From Paraphaeosphaeria minitans (lineage: Eukaryota; Ascomycota; Dothideomycetes; Pleosporales; Didymosphaeriaceae): a stretch of DNA of 64,000 nt. This document shows, one piece after another, positions 1 through 11,381 of the stretch; within the stretch, counting starts at the first letter, position 1, and each line of letters starts with the position of its first letter. The stretch is taken from assembly GCA_015832175.1 (NCBI GenBank), contig WJXW01000011.1:62001-126000 (forward strand), in the 5' to 3' direction. The position numbers and the translations under genes were made by a program. Below the pieces are notes generated by a model. It had not been told where the DNA came from. It saw nothing but the letters and a program-made list of their open reading frames with translations, and searched no databases.

Positions 1-259
1 CCTCTAGGAACCCGCATAAGGACCCACTACTTAGGTTAGCGCTAAGAGGCAGAGACTTTATAAGGCCTTGCCTACCTATAAGGACCTACACAAGGACCCC
101 CTACTTAGGTTAGCGCTAAGAGGCAGAGACTTTATAAAGCCCTTAGTGCCCCTTTATACGATAGATAAGACATAATTAATTAAACCTACTTCTTACCCTT
201 TGCACGATAGTATACTATTAACCCTTAAATGCTTAATTGCAGATTAAGCTAAACTAACA
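1..259. repeat. LTR-like repeat, left copy (touches window edge)
   Basis: This stretch recurs at about 2837-3099 in the same orientation with point differences, mostly C/T and G/A transitions. Both copies contain an internal tandem duplication of about 75 bp (the block with CTTAGGTTAGCGCTAAGAGG occurs twice) and both end near an AGATTAAGC tract. The left end may lie outside the window. Two direct copies flanking a gag remnant suggest LTRs, but no target-site duplication can be checked here. Confidence 0.6.
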
Positions 260-350
260 CTAATTAGTGGTTAATTCTAATTAACTATAAACTAGTAAGG
301 TCTAAAAACGGAGCGCCCTATAAGCTAGATACGTAGGCTCTATATTGTTA

Positions 351-580
351 CCTTTACTAGAGATCGAATTTTAGATTATATAATAAGTAGAAATAAAGTA
401 CGTATATTTATAAAGAGTTGCACAATCTAGTCTAAGCTATTCTACAGAAAAGAAAGGAGATAATACCTTTACTAAAGATTAAATTTTAGATTATATAATA
501 AGCAGAAACAAAGCGTACACATCTATAAAGAGTTGCACAATCTAGTCTAAGCTATTCTATAGAAAAGAAAGGAGATAGTA
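351..580. repeat. Tandem duplication, 115-bp unit, two copies
   Basis: Copies begin at 351 and 466 with CCTTTACTA and run in parallel to about 580, differing mainly by transitions. It sits between the left LTR-like repeat and the gag remnant, where a retrotransposon leader would be. A second short array follows at 604-700, with a 38-bp unit beginning CACRTCGCA at 604, 642 and 680. Confidence 0.7.
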
Positions 581-959
581 AGCACATTCACAACCCTAAA
601 AAACACATCGCACAATTAAACCAGCGACAACCAAACGTAAACACGTCGCATAATTAAACTAGCGATAACTAAACGTAGACACGTCGCACGACTAAGAAAG
701 ACAATAACAACATAGCCTTAAGACTAGGAGACTTCCTAGAGAAACTATAACCTAAGGACGTTGCGCAATAATTAATACTACCTCCTTAGTAAGAAGACAA
801 AGCAATATAGCTTTAATAAGTAAAAGAAGTAATAAACATTAAGGCTATTACCTTAAGAGGAGAGATCGCACAAAAGTACTAGGTAGATAGAGTAGATCTA
901 CACAGCCACCTACCCCCTTCTCTAAAACAGCTAAACACTTATATAGTGTACATAATTGC

Positions 960-2260
960 GCAATATCGCGTAAGCAGCCTTAAAGGTAAAGAGGTAATTT
1001 CTTCTTTTACTAAAGATTTTAATAACTAGAAGGAGAGAACCTTTAATAAGATTAGTTATATAGTAAGAAGAGAGCTTATTACTTTTCTTATAAAAGAAGG
1101 CTTTATTACTACTAATTCTATAATAAAGGACACTTATGTAAAGAAACTCTTTAAACTATTATAGCTTAACTATAAGCTATAGACCCTTCGTATAATAATG
1201 CTATAACTGCAACCTAAACTGCTTCGCATAATCCTAACAATATAACCTACACTATCTATAGGTAATACATATATACATAGAGCATAGCTGGGGCCTATCC
1301 CTATACGTGCGAGGATAGAGACACTATATATAGAGCCACACTAGTAGTAGCAGCCTAAAACCTAGACTGCTTTTACCTAATAAACTACATTGTACGAAGA
1401 GGCTAGACACTCCTAGTCTCCTTAATAACTAGGAGATTATGCTTATATCTAGCTAGATAAGATTATTCTCTTTTAGAAGGCTTAGAGTAAAGAGAATAAC
1501 TACACTAGTAGGCTGTATAATATCCTAGTAGATAAGGTAAAAGTCTTTAGAGAACTATACTATAGGCTAGGTATACTACAGGACTAGTATGTAAACATCT
1601 TCCTAGAAATCCTTTCTAATCGTGCGAGTACCTACTACCTACACAATATTAGACTAGGACTTCTATAGGATAAATTATACAACAGACTAAATAGGCACTT
1701 TAACACTAGTGTTAATTATAATTAGTACTAGACAAACTAGACCACTCTTACCTTTAAACGCTATAAAAGGGATAATCTAGCTGCTATATTATACGAGGCC
1801 CTAGAAGTAATAATTAATAAGCTTACCTTAGCCTAAAGGGCTTTTAGACAAGGTTTTAGTAGTAAACTATAACTACACACTACTATTATATAAGCATACC
1901 ACAGCTATCCTAACCTTAAACAAGCTATGTTTAACCCTAAAAATATAGTAGAAGGCTTACTTAGCGACTTTTATGCGTTACTCTAAGTTACTAAAAATAG
2001 GAAGAAGTTATAGTTTCTCTAAGACAGTGAAGAGGTGTACTATACTAATTAATAATATAATAATCCTAATCGCATAAGAGGATCTAGCCCCTCTAGAGGC
2101 AGATTAACCTTTAGACTAAAAGAAAGGGGTAATTTTAGAAGTTTAAGCTCTTATATAAAATAGAAATGCTTTATATACTATAAAGAAAGATACTAGTCTA
2201 CTAACTATCTACTAAAGGATACCTAGTGAGCTAGAAGGTAATATATGTTATTGTATGCTA
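960..2260 (+). pseudogene. RIP-inactivated retrotransposon gag remnant
   Basis: No open frame survives, but conceptual translation gives gag-like stretches. Around 2160-2215 a degenerate CCHC zinc knuckle is visible (KCFIYYKERY, a stop at an expected Trp, then STNYLL), in which the second Cys and the His/Gly positions have become Y/R as expected from RIP. TAG and TAA stops are frequent. It lies between two direct LTR-like repeats but no pol is found between them, so it is an internally deleted or non-autonomous copy. The family is inferred only from the knuckle. Confidence 0.55.
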
Positions 2261-2836
2261 ACTTCTATAAACATAAACCCTCTGCTATAGATGTATAAGT
2301 ATATATCCTTAACTTTAAAGGAGAGCTAGAGGAAGAAGAGTATTGCATAAAAGAGAAGGAAAATAAACAAGACTAATAGAGTAATAAAGAAGAAGCATAG
2401 AAGGGTACTTTATACCTTACTTCTACTATATACCTTTATTATACAATTAGGAGCGATCCTTCTATACCTGCTTACTAAGACCTAGCGCTAAGCATTATAT
2501 TACTTAACACTCCACCTTCTGTTTACGCATAGGATATATGCCTAGAAAGAGCCTTATTACGCAATGCGACTCTACTACTATATAAAAGGGTAGGGTAAGA
2601 ACTAAGTAGGTTAGCTGTTACTACCTATTTACACAAGAGTAGGTGTAAATAGGACCTCTACTACACAGTAATACTGCACCTACCTCACAACCTGTTCTAA
2701 TGGGGGAAGGCTAACTGTATAGATAGAGAAGGATAGGAAAGAGAAAGCGTATAATAGACATAAGCTATTATATAAAAGAAAAGTTACTAGTGTCTATATA
2801 GTTTATTATATAAATAGCACTAAGTAAAATAGGGGC

Positions 2837-3099
2837 CTACCTACCTATAGGGACCTATATAAGGACCCACTACTTAGGTTAGCGCTAAGAGGCAGAGACT
2901 TTATAAGGCCTTGCCTACCTATAAGGACCTACATAAGGACCCCCTGCTTAGGTTAGCGCTAAGAGGCAGAGACTTTATAAAGCCCTTAGTGCCCCTTTGT
3001 ATAATAGACAAGACGTAATTAATTAAACCTACTTTTTACCCTTTACACAATAGTATACTATTAACCCTTAAATGGTTAATTACAGATTAAGCCAAACCA
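2837..3099. repeat. LTR-like repeat, right copy
   Basis: Direct repeat of 1-259 with the same internal 75-bp duplication. Its right edge abuts a fragment of an unrelated Ty3/gypsy pol at about 3103, so it marks a junction between two transposon families. The left edge is uncertain because the first copy is cut by the window start. A TG dinucleotide at about 2791 could be the true LTR start. Confidence 0.6.
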
Positions 3100-3102
3100 A
3101 TA

Positions 3103-3565
3103 AAAAGAACCTTAAAAAAGCTTAATAGTAATTAATTTCTTACTAAAATTAAAAACGTAAAACAGCACCTTAGCTAAAGAAGGGGGATAAAGTATATCTA
3201 CTTATAAAGAACCTTTAAACTTAGAAGAAAAAACATAAGAAACTAGATTATATTAAGATTAGACTATTTTATATTTCTAAGCAAATATTACTAGTAAACT
3301 ATAAGTTAGAACTACCGCCAGATGCAAAAATACACCTAGTATTCTATATATTACTACTAGAACTAGTAGACCCTAATACACTAGTTAGAACCGCCTTCTA
3401 CTATAGAACTAAGGAAGAAAATAAATTTGAGGTTAAAAGAATCCTAGAATATAATTAGTATAACAACACGTACCTTATTAAGTAGAAAGGTTACCTATAT
3501 AGCAAAAACACCTAGGAACCAGAAAATAATCTAGGAAACTGTTAGTAAAAGATTAAGGAATTCTA
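3103..3565 (+). pseudogene. Ty3/gypsy pol 3' fragment with chromodomain, RIP-degraded
   Basis: The plus strand translates to the C-terminal end of a chromovirus integrase. A KVYLLIKNL stretch is followed by a proline-rich linker and then a chromodomain at about 3420-3560 (KRILEYN, then YLIK and KGYLYSKNTWEPENNLGN, with TAG stops at expected Trp positions). The same sequence occurs inverted at 5765-6245 in the more complete element, so this is a truncated sister copy. Homology starts abruptly at about 3103 and ends at about 3565. Confidence 0.8.
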
Positions 3566-4394
3566 TTAGAAACGTAAATGTACCTAGGAGGATTGCAGTA
3601 CTAACGCTATAGTATCTACTATATTAAGCGTTAACTATATTATTATAAAGTAACTAATAATCGCTGTAGTAGTAGGATAATTAATAGTATCTATATTTAT
3701 GTCCTTACTATTCGCAGTTATTTCTATAGCTAGATATAACGTTCTCTTATAAGCACACTTTTTACCCTAAGCTAGTATCTTTTTATTTTATAATAACTAC
3801 ACTATTAGGAGAGATAACACCTTCTTATCTTTTTTAATCTTCTTCTTATACTCCTTATAAGTCTTATCTAGCGATAACTAGCTTATGTTTATATATAGAT
3901 AACCTAAGTAAATATATTTAGAATACTTTAAACCTAAACCTAGTATAATATAGTAAATAGAACCTTTAAAACTATAGTTAATATAAGGGTTCTCTATAAT
4001 AATATTAGCTTCTTAGATCTTACGATATAATTAATGTTTTTAAATAGTAGAGTTACTAGGCATAATACTAACAGATATACTTATAGTAAGTAAGGTTAGC
4101 AGAATAGCTTACGTAATAATAGCTAAAATCTAAATATGTGATTTAGGACAAATCTATAAAAGAGAGGAGATAATATTAGGATCTAAAATCTATATAATGG
4201 TAGGAAGCTAGTTTTATACCTAGTAGGCGCGTAGTAAGGATTAAGTAGGGATTTAATAATAGCTACGCCTTAAATAAAGGAGTTATATAACTACTCTCTA
4301 TAGAGCGCTTAATTACTCTGTACTAGAGTATAATATACGTAACCGCTCTCTATAGAGCGCTCTCTACAGAGCGCTCCCTATAGAGCGGACTTTG
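3566..4394. other. AT-rich block without recognisable gene
   Basis: RIP-like AT-rich DNA with stops in all frames. The only structure seen is a cluster at about 4281-4385 of near-palindromic CTCTATAGAGCG units repeated four or more times. Confidence 0.5.
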
Positions 4395-5005
4395 CTTAGT
4401 ATATAGGAACGCGAGGATAGACTCTCTATACTTATATTTAATCTATTTATTAATCTATTATTTAGATTCTAATAGACTAAATTATTAACTTATTACACTT
4501 TATAAAATACTATTATATTAACAAGACCTTCTACCTTCCGTAAGTACTCCTGCCTAAGAACCAACCTTAACCCTTTAGGATTAGCTACCCTCTTAGATTT
4601 AATAAGTAGTAATACTATAAAGGGCGAGCAAAACACTAACTAGCGTATAGACTACTATTACTAGTCTTAGCACGTCGCGCTAATCTACTTTTATATACTT
4701 ATTAACTTTCTATAGAAACTCTATAACCTACTTCTTTTTCTTTAACTTACTATTACCCTCTTAAGTTAGTTTAATAGCGTGCAGCCGCAGCTACTTATTA
4801 AATCTAAGAGGGTAGCTAGTCCTAAAGGGTTAAGGTTGGTTCTTAGGCAGGAGTACTTACAGAAGGTGGAAGGTCTTGTTAATATAGTAGTATTTTATAA
4901 AGTATAATAAGTTAATAATTTAGTCTGCTAGAATCTAAACAATAGATTAATAAATAAATTAAACACGAGTATAAAGAGCCTATCCTTACGTTCCTATATA
5001 CTAAG
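4395..5005. repeat. Large inverted repeat made of two LTR halves
   Basis: The left arm (4395-4609) is the reverse complement of the first part of the LTR that starts at 4796 (right arm 4791-5005). A unique spacer of about 181 bp separates them. The left arm therefore looks like a truncated, inverted copy of the same LTR family. The arms even share the flanking pentamer (AGTAG at 4605-4609, CTACT at 4791-4795). Confidence 0.75.
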
Positions 5006-5206
5006 GCTGCTTCGCTGCTTAGTGCTACTAAGTAACTAAACACTTTACATAACCTACTCTACTGCTTAGTGCCGCTAAGTAACTAAGTATATTATATAAC
5101 CTAATCTAAGTTACTTAGCGTCTCTTTATTATATTTATAACTCTATTATTACTTTATTACACCTTTATAAGCGCCTAAGTCCTACGTTATTATCTAGTAT
5201 ATAATA
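4796..5206 (-). repeat. 3' LTR of the Ty3/gypsy element
   Basis: 411-bp LTR matching 10966-11376 base for base in length, with many transitions. It contains repeated CTTAGTGCCRCTAAGTAAC motifs. With the element on the minus strand this is the downstream LTR. The adjacent polypurine tract at about 5209-5230 (minus-strand reading GAAAAGGAGGGGA) supports the orientation. Confidence 0.8.
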
Positions 5207-5243
5207 TTATCCCCTCCTTTTCTATTCTTCGTCCTAAAGAATT

Positions 5244-5790
5244 ATGCCTACTAACTGTAATTCTATAAAGTGTTATTACGGCCTTATCTCTACTATTAAA
5301 AACTATAGAGTAGTTATAGTATTAAAGTGCTCCTTCTATAAGTTATATTCTTACATTTACAAAGTCTATATTAGCTTAGGGAAGTGTAGTAAGTGTTAGA
5401 AATAAAACTTAAAGTGTAATATAGCTATTACTAGGAATAAGTTCTTATAATTAATTACTAAGAAAAAGAAATTAGAGGTGTAAATATTAGAGGCGTAAAA
5501 AGAATAAGATATAATATTTAAAGCCTTACGCGTAGCGCGCGTAAAAGAGGATTAGTTATTAAAATAATTAGCGTAGAATAAAAAGCGTGCTAGTAAGGTT
5601 ATTACAGTAGAGAGTGCTACGCTAATAGAGTTAGAGTTAAAAGAGGACCTAGCCTATCCTACTTAGCCTACTAGTCTAGCTAAACTTAGCACGTTTATAT
5701 AGTCTACGATAGACAACCTACCTTTAGAGTTCTAGAACAATTCTTTAGCATTACTATCTTAGGTAAGTCTATTAATAGAATTCTTTAATT
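5244..5790 (+). pseudogene. Cys-rich, coiled-coil antisense ORF inside the retrotransposon
   Basis: On the plus strand, opposite to gag-pol, a degraded frame begins with ATG at 5244 (MPTNCNSIKCYYGLIS). It shows a cysteine spacing reminiscent of a zinc-binding module (KCSFYKLYS, then SLGKCSKC, then LKCN), followed by a charged, heptad-like helix rich in K/E (about 5450-5640) and an acidic tail. Several TAG stops interrupt it at positions expected from RIP of Trp, Gln or Arg codons. It lies between the chromodomain and the polypurine tract, inside the LTR boundaries, so it travelled with the element. Function unknown. Confidence 0.5.
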
Positions 5791-6245
5791 TTTTATTAAT
5801 AGTTTCTTAGGTAGTTCTTTAGTTGCTAAGTGTTTTTGCTGTGTAGGTAACCTTTCTACTTAACAAGGTATACGTTATTATGCTAGTTATATTCTAGAAT
5901 TCTTTTAACCTTAAATTTATTTTCTTCCTTAGTCTAGTAGTAGAAGGTGGTTTTAACTAGTGTATTAGGGTCTGCTAGTTCTAGTAGTAATACGTGAAAT
6001 ACTAGGTGTATCTTTATATCTAGCAGTAGTTCTAACTTATAGTTTACTAGTAATATTTACTTAGAAATATAAAATAGTCTAACCTTAATATAATCTAGTT
6101 TCTTGTGTTTTTTCTTCTAAGTTTAAAGGTTCTTTGTAAGTAGATATACTTTATCCCCCTTCTTTAGCTAAGGTGCTGTTTTACGTTTTTAATTTTAGTA
6201 AGAAATTAATTACTGTTAAGCTTTTTTAAGGTTCTTTTGGAGTTA
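5765..6245 (-). pseudogene. Integrase C-terminus and chromodomain
   Basis: Reverse-strand translation gives KFEVKRILEYN, then YLVK and KGYLHSKNT with stops at conserved Trp positions: a chromodomain at the end of pol. It is colinear with the plus-strand fragment at 3103-3565. Chromodomains of this type are known to target integration to heterochromatin, in keeping with the nested insertions here. Confidence 0.75.
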
Positions 6246-6499
6246 TTAGTGTATTTTTTTTATATTTTCCACTATATCTATAGCTTCTTTTGCTTTAATT
6301 GTTGTAGGAGATTATTAGTTAAAGAGATGTAGGTGTCTTCTATAGTTTATATAGAATAGTGTATGTTGTAATACTGCTAATACTTTGTTATTATAGGCTA
6401 ATTGTGCTATAGGTAGTAATAAAACCTAGTTATTCTTCTAACTATTACTGTAGATACGTAGGTACGTTTCTATAGTTTAGTTTATACGTTCTGTCTATC

Positions 6500-9400
6500 T
6501 ATCTATTTATAGATAGTAAGCTGTTAATAGCTTTTATTTTGTTCTAAGTAGTGCTATAAGCGTTGTCTAATAATTTAATATAAAGAGCTTGTCTCTGTTA
6601 CTAATAATTATTTTTAGGATTCTGTAGTGTCTAATTAGTTAGTCTAGAATAAGAAAAGTGAGTTCCTTTACTATTATTCTTTTAAGACATAGAATAAGCT
6701 TAACATACTTAGTTAGTTAATAGACTATTACTAGTATACTGTTATATTTAATTCCTGTTATTAGATCCTTAGAGTTTAGAATTCCTATAACAAAATCTAT
6801 AGTAATGTCTTCCTATAGTGCTGTTAGTATTCTAATTGCTTACATCTCTCTATATTTGAAATATATACTATATTTATTTCTCTAGTATTCTATATATTTA
6901 TAGATATAAGTTATTACAGCTTCCTTAATTCCTTTAAAGGTGTAATTCCTCTAGATAAGTTCTATTGTTTTTGTAATACCTAGGTCTCTGTATATAGGGT
7001 TATTATAGTATTGTTAGATAATCTTAGTCTATAGATATTCTAGAACTTCTTAGTTAATTACTAAAAGTTAATTTAGTTCTACTATTAGCTCTAGAGATCC
7101 ATCTTTGGCTTTACAAAGGATTATAGAGAAGGTTTTTACCTTTTCTCCTACTAGATTACTTTGTTAGCTAAGAGCGTCTGCTCTACTATTTTCTTTCCTA
7201 GCTATATAGATAATTTTAAACTTATACTGCCCTATAGATTATAACTATTTTTGTTATTATAGCGTAAGTTCTTTTATTATTGTGAACCTTAGAAGGTTCT
7301 TATAATTTATATAGATTTCTAGCGTTAAGTAACTAAGCGTATAAATCCTCTAGTGCTTTAAGGCTTTAACAATAGTATAGAGTTCTTTATTATATACGTT
7401 GTATTGTGTTTTAGCGTTATTAAATTTGCATAAGTAATAGGTAATTAGGTGTTATTTACTATTATATTCTTATTTAGCGTAGGCGCCTAGCGTAAGATCG
7501 CTAGTGTTTATTTTAAAGTGTAGTAGTTTATCGCTTCTAAAATAAATAAGGATAGGTTCTATAATACATACTATCTTAAGGAGTTAAAATAACATTCTAT
7601 ACTTATCTATTTATTTAAAGGGTACGTCCTTCTTTGTAAGATTTATTAAAGGTATTGTGACCTTTACGTAATTTTAGATAAATTATTAGTTAAATCTATA
7701 GAAATCTAAGAATTCTTAGATATTCTTAGCTGTCTTTAGTATTAGCTAGTTCTTAATATATTTAACTTTACTTAGTGCTATCTTAATTCCTTCTATAGTA
7801 ATAATATATTCTAGGAATTTAAGTTATTTAACATTAAACTTATATTTCTTAAGTTTAATACAAAGGTATACTTTGTCTAGTGCTTCTAGTACTATCTGTA
7901 TATGCTTAGTGTGGTCTAATTTATTTTTAGAAAAAACAAGGATATTGTCTATATATGTAATAATAAATATGTCTAGATGTTTACAAAGTACGTTATTAAT
8001 AAGTGCTATAAAAGCTGCTAGTGCATTTATAAGTCTAAATAGTATAACTTTATACTTAAATAGTTTATAGCGTAATTAAAACGCTGTTTTCTATTCTTTA
8101 CCTTTTTTAATTTATATAAGGTGGTAACTATCTTTTAGATCTATTATTGTGAATATCTTGGCTTACGATAGTTAATCTCGTAACTCTATAATGTTTAGTA
8201 GTAGATATTAGTTTTTTATTATTATATTATTAAGTTGTTAGTAGTTAATGCATAGTCTGTCTAATCTATCCTTTTTCTTAATAAATATGAAAGGGCTTAC
8301 TACTAGTAACTTTAATAGTTATATATATCCTTTCTTAAAGTTTATCTTAATAAAATCACGTTCTTTAAGGAGTTCTTCTCCTGTCTTGCTATATAGTAGT
8401 CTAAAGGGTGGCGTTTTCCCTTCTTCTAGGTCTATAGTAAGATCCTAGGGTTAATATTCTAGTAGGTTTACTTTTCCTTCCTTTTCTGTAAATATATATA
8501 TCTATTTCCTATACTCTCTTAGTAAGGTAAAGGGTGTGCTGTTATCCTCCTTCTTACACTTCTTAACCTAGTAGTTCCTGCTAGTGTCTACTAAAGTGTA
8601 TTTCTATTTTTTAACTATCTATTATAGTATTATGTTATTAATAACTCCCTTATCTACTATTATTTTTAGTTAATATATAGGCTTTACTTACAATACATAA
8701 TTACAGCGTTTAAATAATATTTTCTTTATACCCTAGTTAATCTATAAGTTGTGTATTATTAACTAAGGTAATCCTAAGACTAACTTATGCTTAGATTCTA
8801 GAAAGACATCTAAGGTAAGTTCCACTCTATATCTTTAGACTATTATTGTGGTAGTAACCTCTTAGTATATTTGAGGTGTCTTAGGCATTAGAGATCTATT
8901 TATAATATAGATAATATAGGGTACTTCTTTTTCTAATATTATAAGTCCTGCTTGTCTTACTATCTAATAAAATATAAAGTTCTTTCCTACTCTTAAGTCT
9001 ATAAAAGCTTAAGCCTGTATTCCTTTAAGCTATACTAGTAGCTTAATTAATACTATGCTTACTGTAGTATTTAATTTAATAAAGGCATTTTCTTGTCTAA
9101 GTTTAGGCCTAAAAAAGACATCTATTTATATAAGTTATAGTTATGTTCTAGTGCCTAGTATGCGTTTCTAAGCATCTACTTCTATTATTATTCTTAAGTA
9201 CGTAGCTTATATAAATTGTCTTCTTCTTTTTCCTGTAAGGATATTCTTCTGTTTTTCCTTCTACAGTCTTTACTATTCCTATATACTAGTTAAATTAGTA
9301 GTTCTATTATTACTTCTTATATAGGGCAGTTTGCAAAGCCATCTAAATATTTAGCTATATAGTAGTATTTGCAGTCTTAGTTTAGACACGTGTACTAGTA

Positions 9401-9900
9401 TAGTTATATATAGTCTCTATTAATAAGTATATTACAGCATTTGTTACCCTTTAGTGTAAGGTAAAGAAAGTATTTTACTTATTATTTATTCTAGAGGTGT
9501 TTATCATAAGCTGCGATAGGGTAGTCTGTCTATATCTATTTGTAGCGCAGTTTCCTTCTAGATTATTTCTTATTCTCCTCTTTCTCTACCTTATATTATG
9601 TATATATTAGTTCTTCGCAATACGTCTATATACAGAATTAGTGTATAGGATTTTAGTAGTCTAGGTAGTACTTTAGTGCGTAGTCTAATTCTTTATTTTT
9701 GTAGGGTCGCATCCCTTTTAGTGCCTAGTAGGGTTCTATATAGTCCTAAACATTTAGTTTATACTTAGGTAATATAGGGTTGTCTTTTTTCTACCTACTT
9801 TGTAGGTAAGAAGTAGGAGATCTTAGTATCTCTTCTACGTTTTCTACGTTATAGTATACGTTAGAGTTGTCTTCTAGATCTTTATATAGTTATAAGTTAA
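6500..9900 (-). pseudogene. pol region: protease, RT, RNase H, integrase (degraded)
   Basis: On the minus strand, about 7925-7975 encodes FIITYIDNILVFSKN, the RT catalytic YIDD box with its second Asp changed to Asn by a G-to-A transition. About 6690-6830 encodes integrase core sequence (EDITIDFVIGILNSKD and a following ILVIV). Numerous stops separate these islands. Protease and RNase H are expected in 9900-8600 and 7700-7100 but no motif was assigned with confidence. Confidence 0.75.
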
Positions 9901-9949
9901 GTAAATCTAATCGCTTACTTTGCTCTAGTATAACGCGTTAGTAACTAAA

Positions 9950-10960
9950 TAGCGTTATAATAACTTCCTATTTCTTATTAGGTTCTTAGTCCTTAATAGT
10001 TAGTATATTTAACTTAGTTTAATAGACTTTGTTCTTTAATCTATAGTTCCTAGCTATATAGCCTAGTTTGCTATATGTAAAGCATTTATAGGTCTTAGTT
10101 ATTAGTTATTAACTTCTATTAAAAACGCGTTTGTTAGGCTGCTTAGGGCCTATCCTTCCTCTTTTTTCTTTACCTATATAGTTAAACTAGACATCTTCTA
10201 TTAGTTTATATCTCTAGTAGTTCCTTAGCTGTTGCTTTTAGACAATTCTAACAGGGTTCTTATAAACTATTTTTGCTAGTTGTCTAAAGCTTATTAACCT
10301 AGGGTTTTAGTAGAGCTTCTGTTACAGTAAGAATTATTCTCTATTAATCCTAATAGTTTCTTTATATAGTTCTTTAAGGTTAGTAATTCGCGTACTACAC
10401 AAAAGTTCCTTATATAGTTTCTATTTAAGTTCTTGTTTATACATATCCTAAAGAGATTTATTGTCCTAGTTAAGTTGCACAGCGTACTTATAAAACTTAG
10501 CTATATACTTAGCTACTAATTATTTCTAAGTTATAGTCTAAATCTTTACCTTTACAATAGAGTCCTTATTAGTAATCCTAAAAAGTTATTCAAAGCATTT
10601 CTTAAAGTTATTATAATCCTTAATAATATTAACTACATTAGCGTGCTTATTTATGTAATTATTGTTATTATTATTGTGGTCTATTCCTAGGTACTTTTTA
10701 AGGTAGAAATAGATCTATAATCCTATATCTCCTTATATATATATTACTACAAAGATAACCTTCTTCTTATCTTTAAGAGGTTTATCTAAGTTAAAAAAGT
10801 AAAGGTCTAACTAGAGAATCTAGACGTTAGTTTAAGATTGTTTACTAAAGTAGAGATTAGGTTTATGCGCCTTACTACTATCCTTTATAGGAGTAATCTT
10901 AGTAGCACCTAAAGCTGTAAAAGAGGTAGAAGTTTGTAAAGTACTTATATTAAGAGTGTT
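9950..10960 (-). pseudogene. gag of the Ty3/gypsy element (degraded)
   Basis: The minus strand carries a recognisable CCHC zinc knuckle at about 10,040-10,095 (KCFTYSKLGYIARNY, with Cys-to-Tyr and His-to-Tyr changes expected from RIP). The rest is inferred gag from position, between the 5' LTR (10966-11376) and pol. There are stops throughout. Confidence 0.65.
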
Positions 10961-10965
10961 TAAGA

Positions 10966-11376
10966 TGTTAAATCTAAAAGGGTAGCTAGTCCTAAAGGGT
11001 TAAAGTTAGTTCTTAGGCAGGAGTACTTACAGAAGGTAGAAGGTCTTATTAATATAGTAGTATCTTGCAAAGTGTAATAAGTTAATAATTTGGTCTACTA
11101 GAATCTAAACGATAGATTAATAAACAGATTAAATATAAGTATAGAGAGCCCATCTTCGCGTTCCTATATACTAAGGCTGCTCCGCTGCTTAGTGCCACTA
11201 AGCAACTAGGCACTTTATGTAACTTACTCTACTACTTAGTGCCACTAAGTAACTAAGCACATTACGTAACCTAATCTAAGTTACTTAGCGTCTCTTTGTT
11301 ACGTTTATAACCCTATCGTCGCTTTATCACACCTTTATAAGCGCCTAAGTCCCACGTTGTTATCTAGTACGTAACA
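10966..11376 (-). repeat. 5' LTR of the Ty3/gypsy element
   Basis: 411-bp partner of 4796-5206, less mutated: it keeps TG at the left end and CA at 11375-11376. It is followed by the target-site copy CTGCT at 11377-11381. The difference in mutation load between the two LTRs is visible by eye. Confidence 0.8.
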
Positions 11377-11381
11377 CTGCT

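Larger units (their letters stand above)
4796..11376 (-). mobile_element. Ty3/gypsy chromovirus LTR retrotransposon, RIP-mutated, with antisense ORF
   Basis: Nearly complete element of 6,581 bp on the minus strand. Two direct 411-bp LTRs lie at 4796-5206 and 10966-11376, with TG...CA ends recognisable allowing for RIP (TG to TA, CA to TA). They are flanked by a 5-bp target-site duplication, CTACT at 4791-4795 and CTGCT at 11377-11381, one RIP-type transition apart. Reading the minus strand: gag zinc knuckle at about 10,040-10,095, reverse transcriptase FIITYID motif at about 7,925-7,975, integrase core (DITIDFV and later VIVYLTKY with a stop) at about 6,690-6,830, chromodomain at about 5,765-5,920, and a polypurine tract at about 5,209-5,230 next to the 3' LTR. 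Every coding part is riddled with stops, so the copy cannot be autonomous. The order RT before integrase plus chromodomain identifies a chromovirus. Confidence 0.85.

Noticed and set aside
7873..8448. Two plus-strand ORFs in the AT-rich block
   Set aside because: They are antisense to the reverse transcriptase of the minus-strand element and have no similarity of their own.
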